Shown here piece by piece: positions 1 to 6,247 of a stretch of 8,729 nucleotides of DNA. Position numbers and translations under genes: made by a program. The notes under the pieces were generated by a model. It made no database searches and was not told the origin of the DNA. It worked only from the letters and a program-made list of their open reading frames with translations. The DNA is taken from NCBI GenBank assembly GCA_045614225.1, contig JAZLCO010000081.1:1-8729 (forward strand), written 5' to 3'. How positions within the stretch are numbered: the stretch's first letter is position 1; each line of letters opens with the position of its first letter. This stretch comes from UBA9715 sp045614225 (GTDB taxonomy: Bacteria; Actinomycetota; Coriobacteriia; Coriobacteriales; Eggerthellaceae).

Positions 1-454
1 TGTCGACCGGCTCGAGCGATGCCTCACGGGCCTCGACGGGGTTGATGACGTAGCGCTTGATGGCCTCGATGTCGTCAGCGGTCAAATCACCGCGCAGGAT
101 GTACACCTTCGCGTTGCGCACATCGGGACGCTCGCCCTGGCTGATGAGCTGGATGCACTGGCTGGCCGAGTCGGCGCGTTGGTCGAACTGGCCGGGCAGC
201 GCCTCGACGGCGAACGTCGTCGCGCCGTCTTCTGACGGAAGCTCGTAGGCCACGTCATCCGATTGCGGCTCGCTGAAAACGGTGGGCACGCACTGGTCAA
301 ACAGCTCGTCGGAGATGCCCTCGACGTCGTAGCGGTTGAGCAACCGCAGCGATTCCAGCCGTTCAATCCCGAGGATTTCCCTCAGTTCGTGCAAGAGCGC
401 TTTCGCCTCGACATCGAACCCTGGTTTCTTCTCGACGTATACGCGCTGGACCAT
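1..454 (-). CDS. purL: Phosphoribosylformylglycinamidine synthase (FGAM synthase), N-terminal part
   Basis: Only the first ~151 codons lie in the window; the gene runs off the left edge. The protein begins MVQRVYVEKKPGFDVEAKAL and continues with LNRYDVEGISDELF and a TVFSEPQ segment. This matches the start of the long one-chain PurL type (about 1,200-1,250 residues) known from clostridia and bifidobacteria. Such enzymes convert FGAR, glutamine and ATP to FGAM in step four of purine synthesis in the cytoplasm. The part seen is the N-terminal PurS-like region; the ATP-binding and glutaminase domains lie outside. The start at 454 is supported by AAGGTGG (minus strand) about six bases upstream and by the family's usual N-terminus. 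No purine riboswitch fits in the short leader of about 29 bases. Identity rests on recalled family similarity and is fairly secure; the exact subtype is less so. Confidence 0.88.
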   Translation of the reverse strand, partial: MVQRVYVEKKPGFDVEAKALLHELREILGIERLESLRLLNRYDVEGISDELFDQCVPTVFSEPQSDDVAYELPSEDGATTFAVEALPGQFDQRADSASQCIQLISQGERPDVRNAKVYILRGDLTADDIEAIKRYVINPVEAREASLEPVD

Positions 455-482
455 GACGCCACCTTACCTCTCGTAGTTGCGA

Positions 483-518
483 TGCGTACATTATAGAGGT
501 TGCAGGGTGGCTTTCGCT
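483..518 (-). promoter_or_regulatory. Probable purL promoter
   Basis: A perfect TATAAT -10 hexamer is read on the minus strand at 495-490, 35 bases upstream of the purL ATG. The region 17 bases further upstream (513-518, read AGCGAA) is a poor -35 match, so the promoter may depend on an activator or a different spacer. Predicted transcription start is near 483, giving a leader of about 29 bases. Confidence 0.55.
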
Positions 519-526
519 AAAAGGGA

Positions 527-558
527 GTGCGCGAAAAGGGACAGTCCCTATTTCGCAC
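527..558. repeat. GGGAC-core imperfect hairpin between purL and the protease gene
   Basis: Positions 531-556 form an 11-bp stem (GCGAAAAGGGA against TCCCTTTTCGC-like bases with one bulged A at 550) closed by a 3-base loop. The arms can extend to GTGC/GCAC at 527 and 558 if a GC bulge is allowed. The core AGGGACAGTCCCT resembles the neighbouring terminator hairpin at 591-625, so the two look like members of one dyad family. It lies upstream of the purL promoter and downstream of the first terminator, so it could be a backup terminator or a dispersed palindromic repeat. There is no convincing T-run directly after it. Confidence 0.5.
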
Positions 559-583
559 AAAACTGCGACGGCTGCTTCACCGA

Positions 584-625
584 CAACAAAAATGCGCCGA
601 AAGGGACGGCCCCTTTCGGCGCATT
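584..625 (-). terminator. Rho-independent terminator of the C11 protease gene
   Basis: A perfect 15-bp stem (591-605 against 611-625, arms AATGCGCCGAAAGGG / CCCTTTCGGCGCATT) encloses the 5-base loop ACGGC. Read on the minus strand, the stem is followed by a T-rich run (ATTTTTGTTG, down to about 582). It starts 31 bases after the stop codon of the protease gene, the expected place and orientation. On the plus strand no T-run follows, so it should work mainly in the minus direction. Confidence 0.85.
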
Positions 626-655
626 CGCAGGTGCGAGAATTCGCAGCTTCGGTCG

Positions 656-3091
656 TTAGCGTGTCTGCTCGACGAACTTGTTGTTGACGAACTTCTCGAA
701 CACCAGGTCGGTCTTGTGCTCGTTACCCAGCACGTCGGTCACGTCGTAGCGGAACGCGAACGTGCCATCGCCGAGGCCTTCGTAGGTGATTGTGGGATCT
801 TCATGCCAGGTCATCGTTCCGAGCGGAATGACATCCTGAGCGCCCGTCGATACGTTGGCGGCGGGGAAGAGGAACTCGATCTGGTCGCCCTCTTGGAGCA
901 AGTTGCCCGTGCGGCCGGCCATGCCGGTATCGGCGTTGTTCTCATCCCACAAGCACACGACGCCGTACTCGTTGGTCGAATAGTCGTACTCGACGACCAT
1001 TCCCGTGCGCTCGCCGTTGAGGTTGATGGGGATGTAATACAGGTTGTAGCCGTCGCCCTGCTCGGACAGCGTTGCGCTCACGTAGTTCCCATCGATGGTC
1101 AGCCAGTCGCACTGGAAGTTATCGGTGAACTCGCCGGTCTCGTACGAGCCGGTCATGTCGTTGTCGGAGCCTAGGTAGCACAGGATGTCGAACTGGTCGA
1201 TGTACACGTACATCTCGAACGAGACCTGCGCGACTTGGTCGAGCCCCTGCGTGATCTGCAGCTGCACGTGACCGTCCGACCTGACGTTCTGCGTGAAGTC
1301 GATGCCGATCTTGTTCTCGTTGACTGGTTCGCCATGCAGCGACACGTAGTTGTCGAAGGTCGTCCAGTCGTACTTGTCGTAGACGCCGTACATGACGCCC
1401 AAGAACTGCAGGTACGGCGTATTGCTCGTGATCTCGGCATACTTGTAGAAGTCGTTCTTGTCGGTGATCTGCAGCGGGTAGTAGACCGACAGGCCCGATG
1501 CCTTGCTGCGGTTGCGGCCGTGGGCTTCGAACACGATCGCGTTGTCGATTGCCTTGGTGACCGCGTCAGCGTCAGAGCCGATGACGTCGCGCGTCCTGCT
1601 CATGAGGTCGCCGAGGTCGACCATGTTCATGGAGTACATGCCCTGGTTGCCGTAGCTCTCTGCCTTGCCAGCGCCCTGATAGAGCTTGCGCAGACTCGAC
1701 GAATCGACCGTAGCGAGCGCGATGTCGTCGGAAGCGTTCTGGAACGCCGTCGAGACGGCCTTGATCTTCGAGAGGTCGATCGTCGACAGCGTGGCCGTGC
1801 TGGCAGCGCCCACGTTCGCGCACTTGTTGTAGTACGTCTCGCAGATGACGGTGCCCAGGTCGGCACCCGACGTGCCGGGATGGCTCGCCAGCCAGGTCGG
1901 CCATTGCGTGTAATCCCAGCCCGTGCCCGGCTCGGACTCTTCGGAGGCGACCATGTAGCTTGCATACGGCGAGAGGATTTCGGCGGTTTCAAGCGTGGCC
2001 ATCAGGCACGTGTCGAAGCCGATGACATCGAACTTCGTGCCGCACGATTGCATCGCGTCGCGCATCTCGGTCAGCGTGAGCGAGTCGGCCTCGCCGGAGC
2101 GTGTGTACGGATACAGGTCGTCGAGGCACACGCCCGTGATCGAGCCTCCACCGTGGTCCCAGATGACCAGCATGTAATGATCGGCGGGGTACTTCTTCAC
2201 GCCCCAGTTGAGGAAGTCGGCGAGCGTCGAGGAGACGGCCATCGAGGCGGACGGCACCTGTTCGACCTGCGTCATGTAGCCGTCTTTCATCACATAGCGC
2301 TCGAGGTAGCGGGCGCTCACCGTGTCGTTTTGCCACTTCTTGGCGCCGCCGGTCTCGATGACGTAGTTGACGTTGTTGCCCAGTTTGGCCTGCGTGAGCT
2401 CGACGAGGTTGCCAGTGGCCAGGCCACCGCCCATGCGGGTCGAGGTGCTCTCGAGATCAGAGCCGCACACGTACATGAGCACGGTCCAGGTGTCGTTGGC
2501 GTTTCCGTTGCCAAGGTCGGAGCTGATGGTGTAGGTGCCGTTCGTGCTGGCCGCGCCCGGCGTGTTGCCACCGGTCGTTCCGCCGCCGAAGATGCTCGAT
2601 CCGCCTGTGCCGCCCGAGCCGGGGTTCAACATGCAGCTTCCACCGAAGCCGCGGATGATCAGGATGAAGATGACGCCGATGATGAGGGGCATCAAGCATC
2701 CCCGCTGCGAGCCGCCTGTGTTGCCGGCACCGCCGATGCCCGTGCCGCCCGTTCCTGCGCCTGGAAGAGTCTGGCTCGGTTGGCCGGGCTGGCTGGTGTG
2801 GCTTGAGCTGGCGTTCGAGCTCGAACCCGCCTGGCTTGAGCCTGCCCATTGCGATTGCGGCTGGCTGCTTTGCGAGCTCTGCTGCGATTGATGTTCGATG
2901 ACCGATTGCAGCTGCTCGGAGAGCGATTGCTGCGGCTTGGACGAGCCGCCCTGCGGAGTGGCGTGAGGGCGGCCGCTCGTGTTTGCGCGACCAGACGAGC
3001 TTGAGCTTGAAGCAGGATTCGTGCGATTGTGCTTGTCCGATGCGCCCTGTTGCGTCGGTTTCTCGCGATGATGGTCGGACCCGGTAGCCAT
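656..3091 (-). CDS. Membrane-anchored clostripain-family (peptidase C11) cysteine protease
   Basis: The protein has 811 residues from the chosen ATG at 3091, which has AAGGGG about eight bases upstream; an in-frame ATG at 3118 has no ribosome site. Residues 1-130 are hydrophilic, Ser/Gln/Gly-rich and presumably cytoplasmic. One membrane segment follows (about 132-147, LMPLIIGVIFILII), then a Gly/Ser/Thr linker. The protease domain starts near 200 with DTWTVLMYVCGSDLES. The catalytic pair is visible: His313 in IWDHGGG and Cys362 in FDTCLMA, 49 residues apart, as expected for clan CD C11 enzymes. Known members cut after Arg or Lys and often need calcium and self-cleavage. The last ~230 residues look beta-rich and are not recognised. 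Topology suggests an extracellular protease tethered to the membrane. It lies downstream of a secreted beta-helix gene on the same strand but has its own candidate promoter. Substrate unknown. Confidence 0.9.
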   Translation of the reverse strand: MATGSDHHREKPTQQGASDKHNRTNPASSSSSSGRANTSGRPHATPQGGSSKPQQSLSEQLQSVIEHQSQQSSQSSQPQSQWAGSSQAGSSSNASSSHTSQPGQPSQTLPGAGTGGTGIGGAGNTGGSQRGCLMPLIIGVIFILIIRGFGGSCMLNPGSGGTGGSSIFGGGTTGGNTPGAASTNGTYTISSDLGNGNANDTWTVLMYVCGSDLESTSTRMGGGLATGNLVELTQAKLGNNVNYVIETGGAKKWQNDTVSARYLERYVMKDGYMTQVEQVPSASMAVSSTLADFLNWGVKKYPADHYMLVIWDHGGGSITGVCLDDLYPYTRSGEADSLTLTEMRDAMQSCGTKFDVIGFDTCLMATLETAEILSPYASYMVASEESEPGTGWDYTQWPTWLASHPGTSGADLGTVICETYYNKCANVGAASTATLSTIDLSKIKAVSTAFQNASDDIALATVDSSSLRKLYQGAGKAESYGNQGMYSMNMVDLGDLMSRTRDVIGSDADAVTKAIDNAIVFEAHGRNRSKASGLSVYYPLQITDKNDFYKYAEITSNTPYLQFLGVMYGVYDKYDWTTFDNYVSLHGEPVNENKIGIDFTQNVRSDGHVQLQITQGLDQVAQVSFEMYVYIDQFDILCYLGSDNDMTGSYETGEFTDNFQCDWLTIDGNYVSATLSEQGDGYNLYYIPINLNGERTGMVVEYDYSTNEYGVVCLWDENNADTGMAGRTGNLLQEGDQIEFLFPAANVSTGAQDVIPLGTMTWHEDPTITYEGLGDGTFAFRYDVTDVLGNEHKTDLVFEKFVNNKFVEQTR

Positions 3092-3121
3092 GGAGCGCCC
3101 CTTCCGTTGAGTAAGCATTTC

Positions 3122-3167
3122 GGGGCTCGTGCGGTTGCCTGGTCATCCCAGGAGCCGTCGAGGCCCC
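3122..3167 (-). promoter_or_regulatory. Stem-loop in the 5' leader of the C11 protease mRNA
   Basis: A 46-base imperfect hairpin: GGGGC/GCCCC at the base (3122-3126 with 3163-3167), TCG/CGA, then CGGTT/AGCCG including one G-T pair, then CCTGG/CCAGG closing on a 5-base loop at 3143-3147. This gives 18 pairs in all, with a bulged G on each side and a small internal loop. It lies between the candidate -10 and the ribosome site. No T-run follows on the minus strand, so it is not an obvious terminator. It may stabilise the 5' end of the mRNA or affect translation; no known riboswitch class is recognised. Confidence 0.5.
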
Positions 3168-3176
3168 TCTCGTTGA

Positions 3177-3205
3177 ATTGTATCAACAATGCTTGTGCTC
3201 AACGA
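3177..3205 (-). promoter_or_regulatory. Candidate promoter of the C11 protease gene
   Basis: Minus-strand TACAAT at 3182-3177 (5 of 6 to consensus) is preceded at 17 bases by TCGTTG at 3205-3200, a weak -35. Predicted start near 3170 would place the leader stem-loop (3167-3122) almost at the 5' end of the mRNA. The call rests on the -10 and position only. Confidence 0.4.
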
Positions 3206-3219
3206 ATTGGAGCAAGGAT

Positions 3220-3245
3220 AAAAAGCGGGGAATTTTGCCGTTTTT
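3220..3245 (-). terminator. Weak terminator-like hairpin after the beta-helix gene
   Basis: AAAAA-G-CGG at 3220-3228 can pair with CCG-TTTTT at 3238-3245 with one bulged G, an 8-bp stem with a 9-base loop. Minus-strand output has an A-run before and a CTTTTT run within the stem, followed by ATCC. The GC core is only three pairs, so termination would be inefficient at best. It lies after the 18-bp repeat array and before the protease promoter, the right place for the 3' end of the beta-helix transcript. Confidence 0.3.
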
Positions 3246-3262
3246 GCAATGCCCAGCGGCTC

Positions 3263-3352
3263 TTGCAAGTGTGTCAGCTTTTACAGGCGTAGCGGTTCTT
3301 ACAAGTGTGGCAACTCTTACAGGCGTGGCAGCTCTTACAAGTTGTGGAACCA
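3263..3352 (-). repeat. 18-bp tandem repeat array spanning the beta-helix stop codon
   Basis: Five 18-base units begin at 3263, 3281, 3299, 3317 and 3335 (plus-strand consensus TTACARGYGTGGCARCTC). Units alternate between an ACAAGTG and an ACAGGCG form, so the higher-order period may be 36 bases. The leftmost unit has TTGCAAG in place of TTACAAG, and the rightmost (3335-3352) overlaps the last codons and stop of the beta-helix gene. Because 18 is a multiple of three, the stop is repeated in frame: minus-strand TAA at 3335-3337, 3317-3319, 3299-3301 and 3281-3283, with CAA in the fifth unit. Array copies have diverged, so it is not a very recent expansion. Confidence 0.85.
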
Positions 3353-5119
3353 GTCGATGATCGCCTGCTTGGTCGCTTCGACTTCCTGCTCTTCGTCGGT
3401 CGTGCCCAGGGCAGCGTTTCCGTTCTCTCCGAACGTCGTTGTGATGCCGAACATCTCGTCGAATGCCGAACGGTCGATGTCGGCAGCTTCGATGGCGTTG
3501 GCTTCGGTCGTTGACACGGAGGTCGAGAAGACGTCGTTCACATAGACCATGATGTCCGAGGCGCCTTCGACGAGCACGTTGCCGTCGGCATCGGCGACTT
3601 TTACAGCCTTGCCCTGCTTGTCGACGAGTTTGCCTCCTTTTGCGAGGTTCAGGTTCGAGACAGTCGAGTCGTCGGTCACGATCCATTCCGACGTGGAGTC
3701 GATGTAGACGTTCAGATGTTCCGCGTTCGTCGAAGCTTTTGCGTTGTCGACGATGTCCGAGGCACCCTCCCACGTGCTGCCGTCGAGTAGGAAGAAATCA
3801 ACCGTGCTGATGGTGTCGACCTCGACGTTACCTTCCAGGTCCTGGTTGATGCCGGTGAACGTGGCAATTGCTCCGTTGCTGCCCGCAGTTCCCCAGTTGT
3901 TCGCGTCGTTGCCGGCAGCGGTGATCAGATTGGCCGCATCGGAATCGAAGTCGAGCTCTGTGTTCGACAGCACGACTTTTGCCGACGTGTTCGTCAGGTA
4001 GAACATTGCGCCAGATTCGATGGCGCTCGAAAGCTTCGAGTTGGTTGCCTGGAACAGTGCCGTTTCGCCTGTCTTGGCCTCGGCATCACCCGACGTCGAT
4101 TGGTAGATGAGGACGCCGTTGGCAACTGGATCGCTTCCGGTTTTTCCCTTGTTCGTCGAGGTCAGTTTCGAATCCGAAATCAGGACGGTGTTCAAGCCCT
4201 CCATGCCGACGAGCTGCGAGCCTGCAGCTGTGCCGGTGACGTTGTCGACCTCGATGTCGCCCGTCGAATAGAGGATCGGCGAGCCTGAACCGGCGGTATT
4301 CAGCGTCGAGTTGGTGACGGAGATGTTTCCGCCGCCGCGGTCGGTTGCGACGGTAGCGCAATGGTCGCCTTGGGTGGAAACCGTCAACCCGTTTGCGACG
4401 ATGGTGCCACCGTAGGTTGCGTCGAGGCCGCGCGCACTGTTGGCGGTGGTTTCGATAATGGTGTTGTTGGCGAAGATCGTGGCCTTGTCGGTTGCAAACA
4501 GACCGTTCGATCCCTCGGACGATGCCGTGAGCGCCGAGTCGCGCACGATTGCCTGCGACGCCTCGTTAACGGCGAGCACGATGGCATTCGCACCGTAGAA
4601 GTTGCAGCGGTCGGGATCAGTGTCGTCGCCCGATTTCACGAGCGTTGCGTTTGCGAGGTCGAGCTTGCCCCCGTTGGTCACCAGCCCGGCGTTCTGTCCA
4701 GACTCTGTTGCCTCGATCGTTTCCTCATAGATTGCGATGTCTTCGCCATCGGCTGTCGCTGCGGCGGTGTAGGTGCCCGAGTAGTTGTACGTCATCGTGT
4801 CCGGGCCGCCGGGGGCGCCAGACATGCTCGGGGGCGCGCCTGCGCTCGAGCCGCTTGGCATGGCGGGCGGTGCGCCTGCACTCGAGCCGCTCGGCATGTC
4901 GGGTGGAGCAGCCAGGCTGAGGCCGCTCGGGATGCCGAGCGTGAGTGCAAGTGCTGCTGCAATTGCGATTGTCTTGAACCGGTAGCGTTTTGTTCCGTGC
5001 ATGTTACGACCTGGCATGGGTTCGCCAGAGTGATGAAGTATTGTCCTGTGTATGTTACGACCTGGCATGGGTTTGCCGAGGTCGTCGTAGTTGTAGTCGT
5101 GTTTTTGGCTGGTCATCAT
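3335..5119 (-). CDS. Secreted right-handed beta-helix surface protein (adhesin-like)
   Basis: 594 residues from the ATG at 5119, which has GAGG seven bases upstream. Residues 44-70 are a signal peptide (KRYRFK, then IAIAAALALTLGI, likely cut near SLA-AP), but it is preceded by an unusually long hydrophilic n-region. An alternative ATG at 5002, with AGG seven bases upstream, would give 555 residues and a normal signal peptide. After a Pro/Gly/Ser-rich stretch with two 12-residue repeats (72-105), the rest is rich in N, T, S, G, A and D. Short beta-strand rungs such as NGLFATDKATIFANNTI and SPILYSTGDIEVDNVTG are typical of parallel beta-helix proteins. Only two cysteines are seen in the mature part (172, 254). 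No LPXTG motif or C-terminal membrane segment is present, so attachment, if any, is unclear. It may bind or modify polysaccharide or act in adhesion; no catalytic motif is recognised. Its neighbour is a surface protease. Confidence 0.75.
   Translation of the reverse strand: MMTSQKHDYNYDDLGKPMPGRNIHRTILHHSGEPMPGRNMHGTKRYRFKTIAIAAALALTLGIPSGLSLAAPPDMPSGSSAGAPPAMPSGSSAGAPPSMSGAPGGPDTMTYNYSGTYTAAATADGEDIAIYEETIEATESGQNAGLVTNGGKLDLANATLVKSGDDTDPDRCNFYGANAIVLAVNEASQAIVRDSALTASSEGSNGLFATDKATIFANNTIIETTANSARGLDATYGGTIVANGLTVSTQGDHCATVATDRGGGNISVTNSTLNTAGSGSPILYSTGDIEVDNVTGTAAGSQLVGMEGLNTVLISDSKLTSTNKGKTGSDPVANGVLIYQSTSGDAEAKTGETALFQATNSKLSSAIESGAMFYLTNTSAKVVLSNTELDFDSDAANLITAAGNDANNWGTAGSNGAIATFTGINQDLEGNVEVDTISTVDFFLLDGSTWEGASDIVDNAKASTNAEHLNVYIDSTSEWIVTDDSTVSNLNLAKGGKLVDKQGKAVKVADADGNVLVEGASDIMVYVNDVFSTSVSTTEANAIEAADIDRSAFDEMFGITTTFGENGNAALGTTDEEQEVEATKQAIIDWFHNL
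4833..4904 (-). repeat. 36-bp tandem repeat coding the Pro/Gly/Ser linker
   Basis: Two 36-base units (4833-4868 and 4869-4904) differ at six positions and encode the repeated MPSGSSAGAPPA-type 12-mer just after the signal peptide of the beta-helix protein. A more diverged third copy can be traced into 4905-4940. The repeat probably forms a flexible stalk and may vary in copy number between strains. Confidence 0.8.
4991..5077 (-). repeat. 51-bp direct repeat in front of the signal peptide
   Basis: The 26-base stretch at 5001-5026 recurs at 5052-5077 with one mismatch, and similarity continues a few bases to the left (CCGTGC versus CTGTGT). The period is 51 bases, or 17 codons. The encoded copies end in GKPMPGRNI and GEPMPGRNM. 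Each copy contains CCAGGTCGTAAC followed by ATG or ATA, that is, a ribosome-site-like AGG followed at seven bases by a start-like codon. Confidence 0.8.
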
Positions 5120-5405
5120 GTTCGTGCCTCTAGTCTGTTGTCATCTGCGTTTGGCTTTTCGATTCCATGATAGGCGCCGTCCCTTAAACCAGGCTGAATG
5201 CCTATGCCTGTTCGGGTTGCGCTTTCTACGATTGTGCCACGTAGTTGACCAAAGTTGTCGACTCGTTTACGGGACGGATAACGATTGTCACAAGGTAGCC
5301 ACATTCAGTTCTCGGCGCGCTATTATATGCGCATACGGACACGTCGGCGCCATCGTCGGCGACAACCTCCGTGCAGAAGGCATCCGTCATTCCGAAGGAG
5401 GAATC
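5120..5405. promoter_or_regulatory. Divergent intergenic region with candidate promoters
   Basis: This 286-base region separates the minus-strand beta-helix gene from the plus-strand helix-repeat gene. For the plus strand, TATTAT at 5321-5326 is the best -10; it overlaps a perfect 10-base palindrome TATGCGCATA at 5326-5335, a possible operator. The -35 position (5298-5303, GCCACA) is poor. For the minus strand, TATCAT at 5172-5167 is a weak -10. AGTTGAC/GTCGACT at 5243-5263 is a 7-bp dyad with one mismatch that could bind a shared regulator. A strong AAGGAGG ribosome site at 5395-5401 serves the plus-strand gene. Confidence 0.4.
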
Positions 5406-6245
5406 ATGGCAGAGCAATTCGACGAGTTGGCCAACGAAGAGGCGAAGGTCGAAGAGAAGGTACAGGAAGCTGTCGAAACTGTAGAGGAAAAGGCTCAGGA
5501 AGCCGTCGAGGCTGCTGAGGAAGCAACCCAGGGAGCTGTAGACGCTGTTCAGGGCGCCGCTCAAGAGACCGCCGATGCTGCCGCGGATGTCGCAGCTGAG
5601 GCGGAGGCGAAGGCGAACGACGCTGTCGCCCAGGTGCAGGCGGCGATTGGAGATGTCATCAACACAGTCACGGAGAAGGCAGGTGCAGCGGCGAAGGAAG
5701 CCCAGCCTGCTATCGAAAACGTCATTGGCTCTGTGAAGGACAAGACCTCCGAAGCATACGATGCAGCCAAGCCTACAGTTGAAGGTGCCGTCGAGACCGT
5801 CAAGACCAACATGGCTGGCGCATACGAAGCAGCCAGACCCGCTGTTGAGGAGGCCATCGGCACGATCAAGGACAAGACGACCGAGGCGTACAACGCAGCT
5901 GCTCCCGCAATCGCCGAAGCTGCTGCCACGATCCAGCAGAAGGCTGGCGAGGCGTACGAGGCTGCGAAGCCCACGATCGACAGCGCGACCGAGAAGATCA
6001 ATGCTGCTGTTGCCGAAGCGAAGCCGAAGGTTGAAAGCGCGCTGGGCTCGGTCAAGAACAAGATGGAAGAGCTGACCGGCCGCGACCTCGACGGTGACGG
6101 CAAGATCGGCGAGGCTGAGATTTCCGATGTTGCAGCACCCGAAGAGGCGCCTGCTGAAGCTGCGGCTGAAGCTGAGGAGGCTCCAGCGGCTGCCGAAGAA
6201 GCTGCAGCTCCGGCGGAAGCCCCGGCAGAAGAGGCTGCTGAATAA
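5406..6245 (+). CDS. Amphipathic 11/22-residue helix-repeat protein with one EF-hand
   Basis: 279 residues, beginning MAEQFDELANEEAK; the start is fixed by AAGGAGG four bases upstream. There is no signal peptide or membrane segment, so it should be cytoplasmic. Residues 15-194 follow an unbroken 11-residue period, clearest as five 22-mers at 85-106, 107-128, 129-150, 151-172 and 173-194. Their pattern is I-G-x-V-K-x-K-x-x-E-A-Y-x-A-A-K-P-x-V-E-x-A, with Pro at position 17. A shortened 18-mer follows at 195-212. Such 11/22-mers are known from apolipoproteins, synucleins and LEA proteins, which bind lipid surfaces or protect membranes. Residues 227-238 (DLDGDGKIGEAE) are a textbook EF-hand loop with ligands at 1, 3, 5 and 12. 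The tail 243-279 is Ala/Glu/Pro only. The gene's stop is two bases before the next start, suggesting one operon. Function unknown; a lipid or membrane-associated, calcium-sensing or stress role is inference. Phasin-like protein is the main alternative. Confidence 0.8.
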   Translation: MAEQFDELANEEAKVEEKVQEAVETVEEKAQEAVEAAEEATQGAVDAVQGAAQETADAAADVAAEAEAKANDAVAQVQAAIGDVINTVTEKAGAAAKEAQPAIENVIGSVKDKTSEAYDAAKPTVEGAVETVKTNMAGAYEAARPAVEEAIGTIKDKTTEAYNAAAPAIAEAAATIQQKAGEAYEAAKPTIDSATEKINAAVAEAKPKVESALGSVKNKMEELTGRDLDGDGKIGEAEISDVAAPEEAPAEAAAEAEEAPAAAEEAAAPAEAPAEEAAE

Positions 6246-6247
6246 GG

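Noticed and set aside
527..1174. 215-codon plus-strand frame starting near the GGGAC hairpins
   Set aside because: It runs through the terminator and antisense to the protease 3' end, with no ribosome site or motif.
1235..2806. 523-codon open frame on the plus strand
   Set aside because: It lies fully antisense to the protease gene with its conserved catalytic motifs; the translation is Arg/Val/Ala-rich with no family likeness. Long antisense frames are common in G+C-rich genes.
3263..3352. CRISPR array
   Set aside because: Units are directly abutting with no spacers, and no cas genes are near.
3178..3360. Small plus-strand frame with LTGVAA-type hexapeptide repeats
   Set aside because: The repeats simply reflect the 18-bp DNA array. 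There is no ribosome site, and the rest of the frame has no protein-like pattern.
4361..5170. 269-codon open frame on the plus strand
   Set aside because: Antisense to the beta-helix gene; Cys/Arg-rich low-complexity translation without ribosome site or recognisable motif.
5118..5405. Upstream extension of the helix-repeat gene in the same frame
   Set aside because: The strong AAGGAGG at 5395-5401 fixes the start at 5406; the extension reads as Cys/Arg-rich noise and covers the divergent promoter region.
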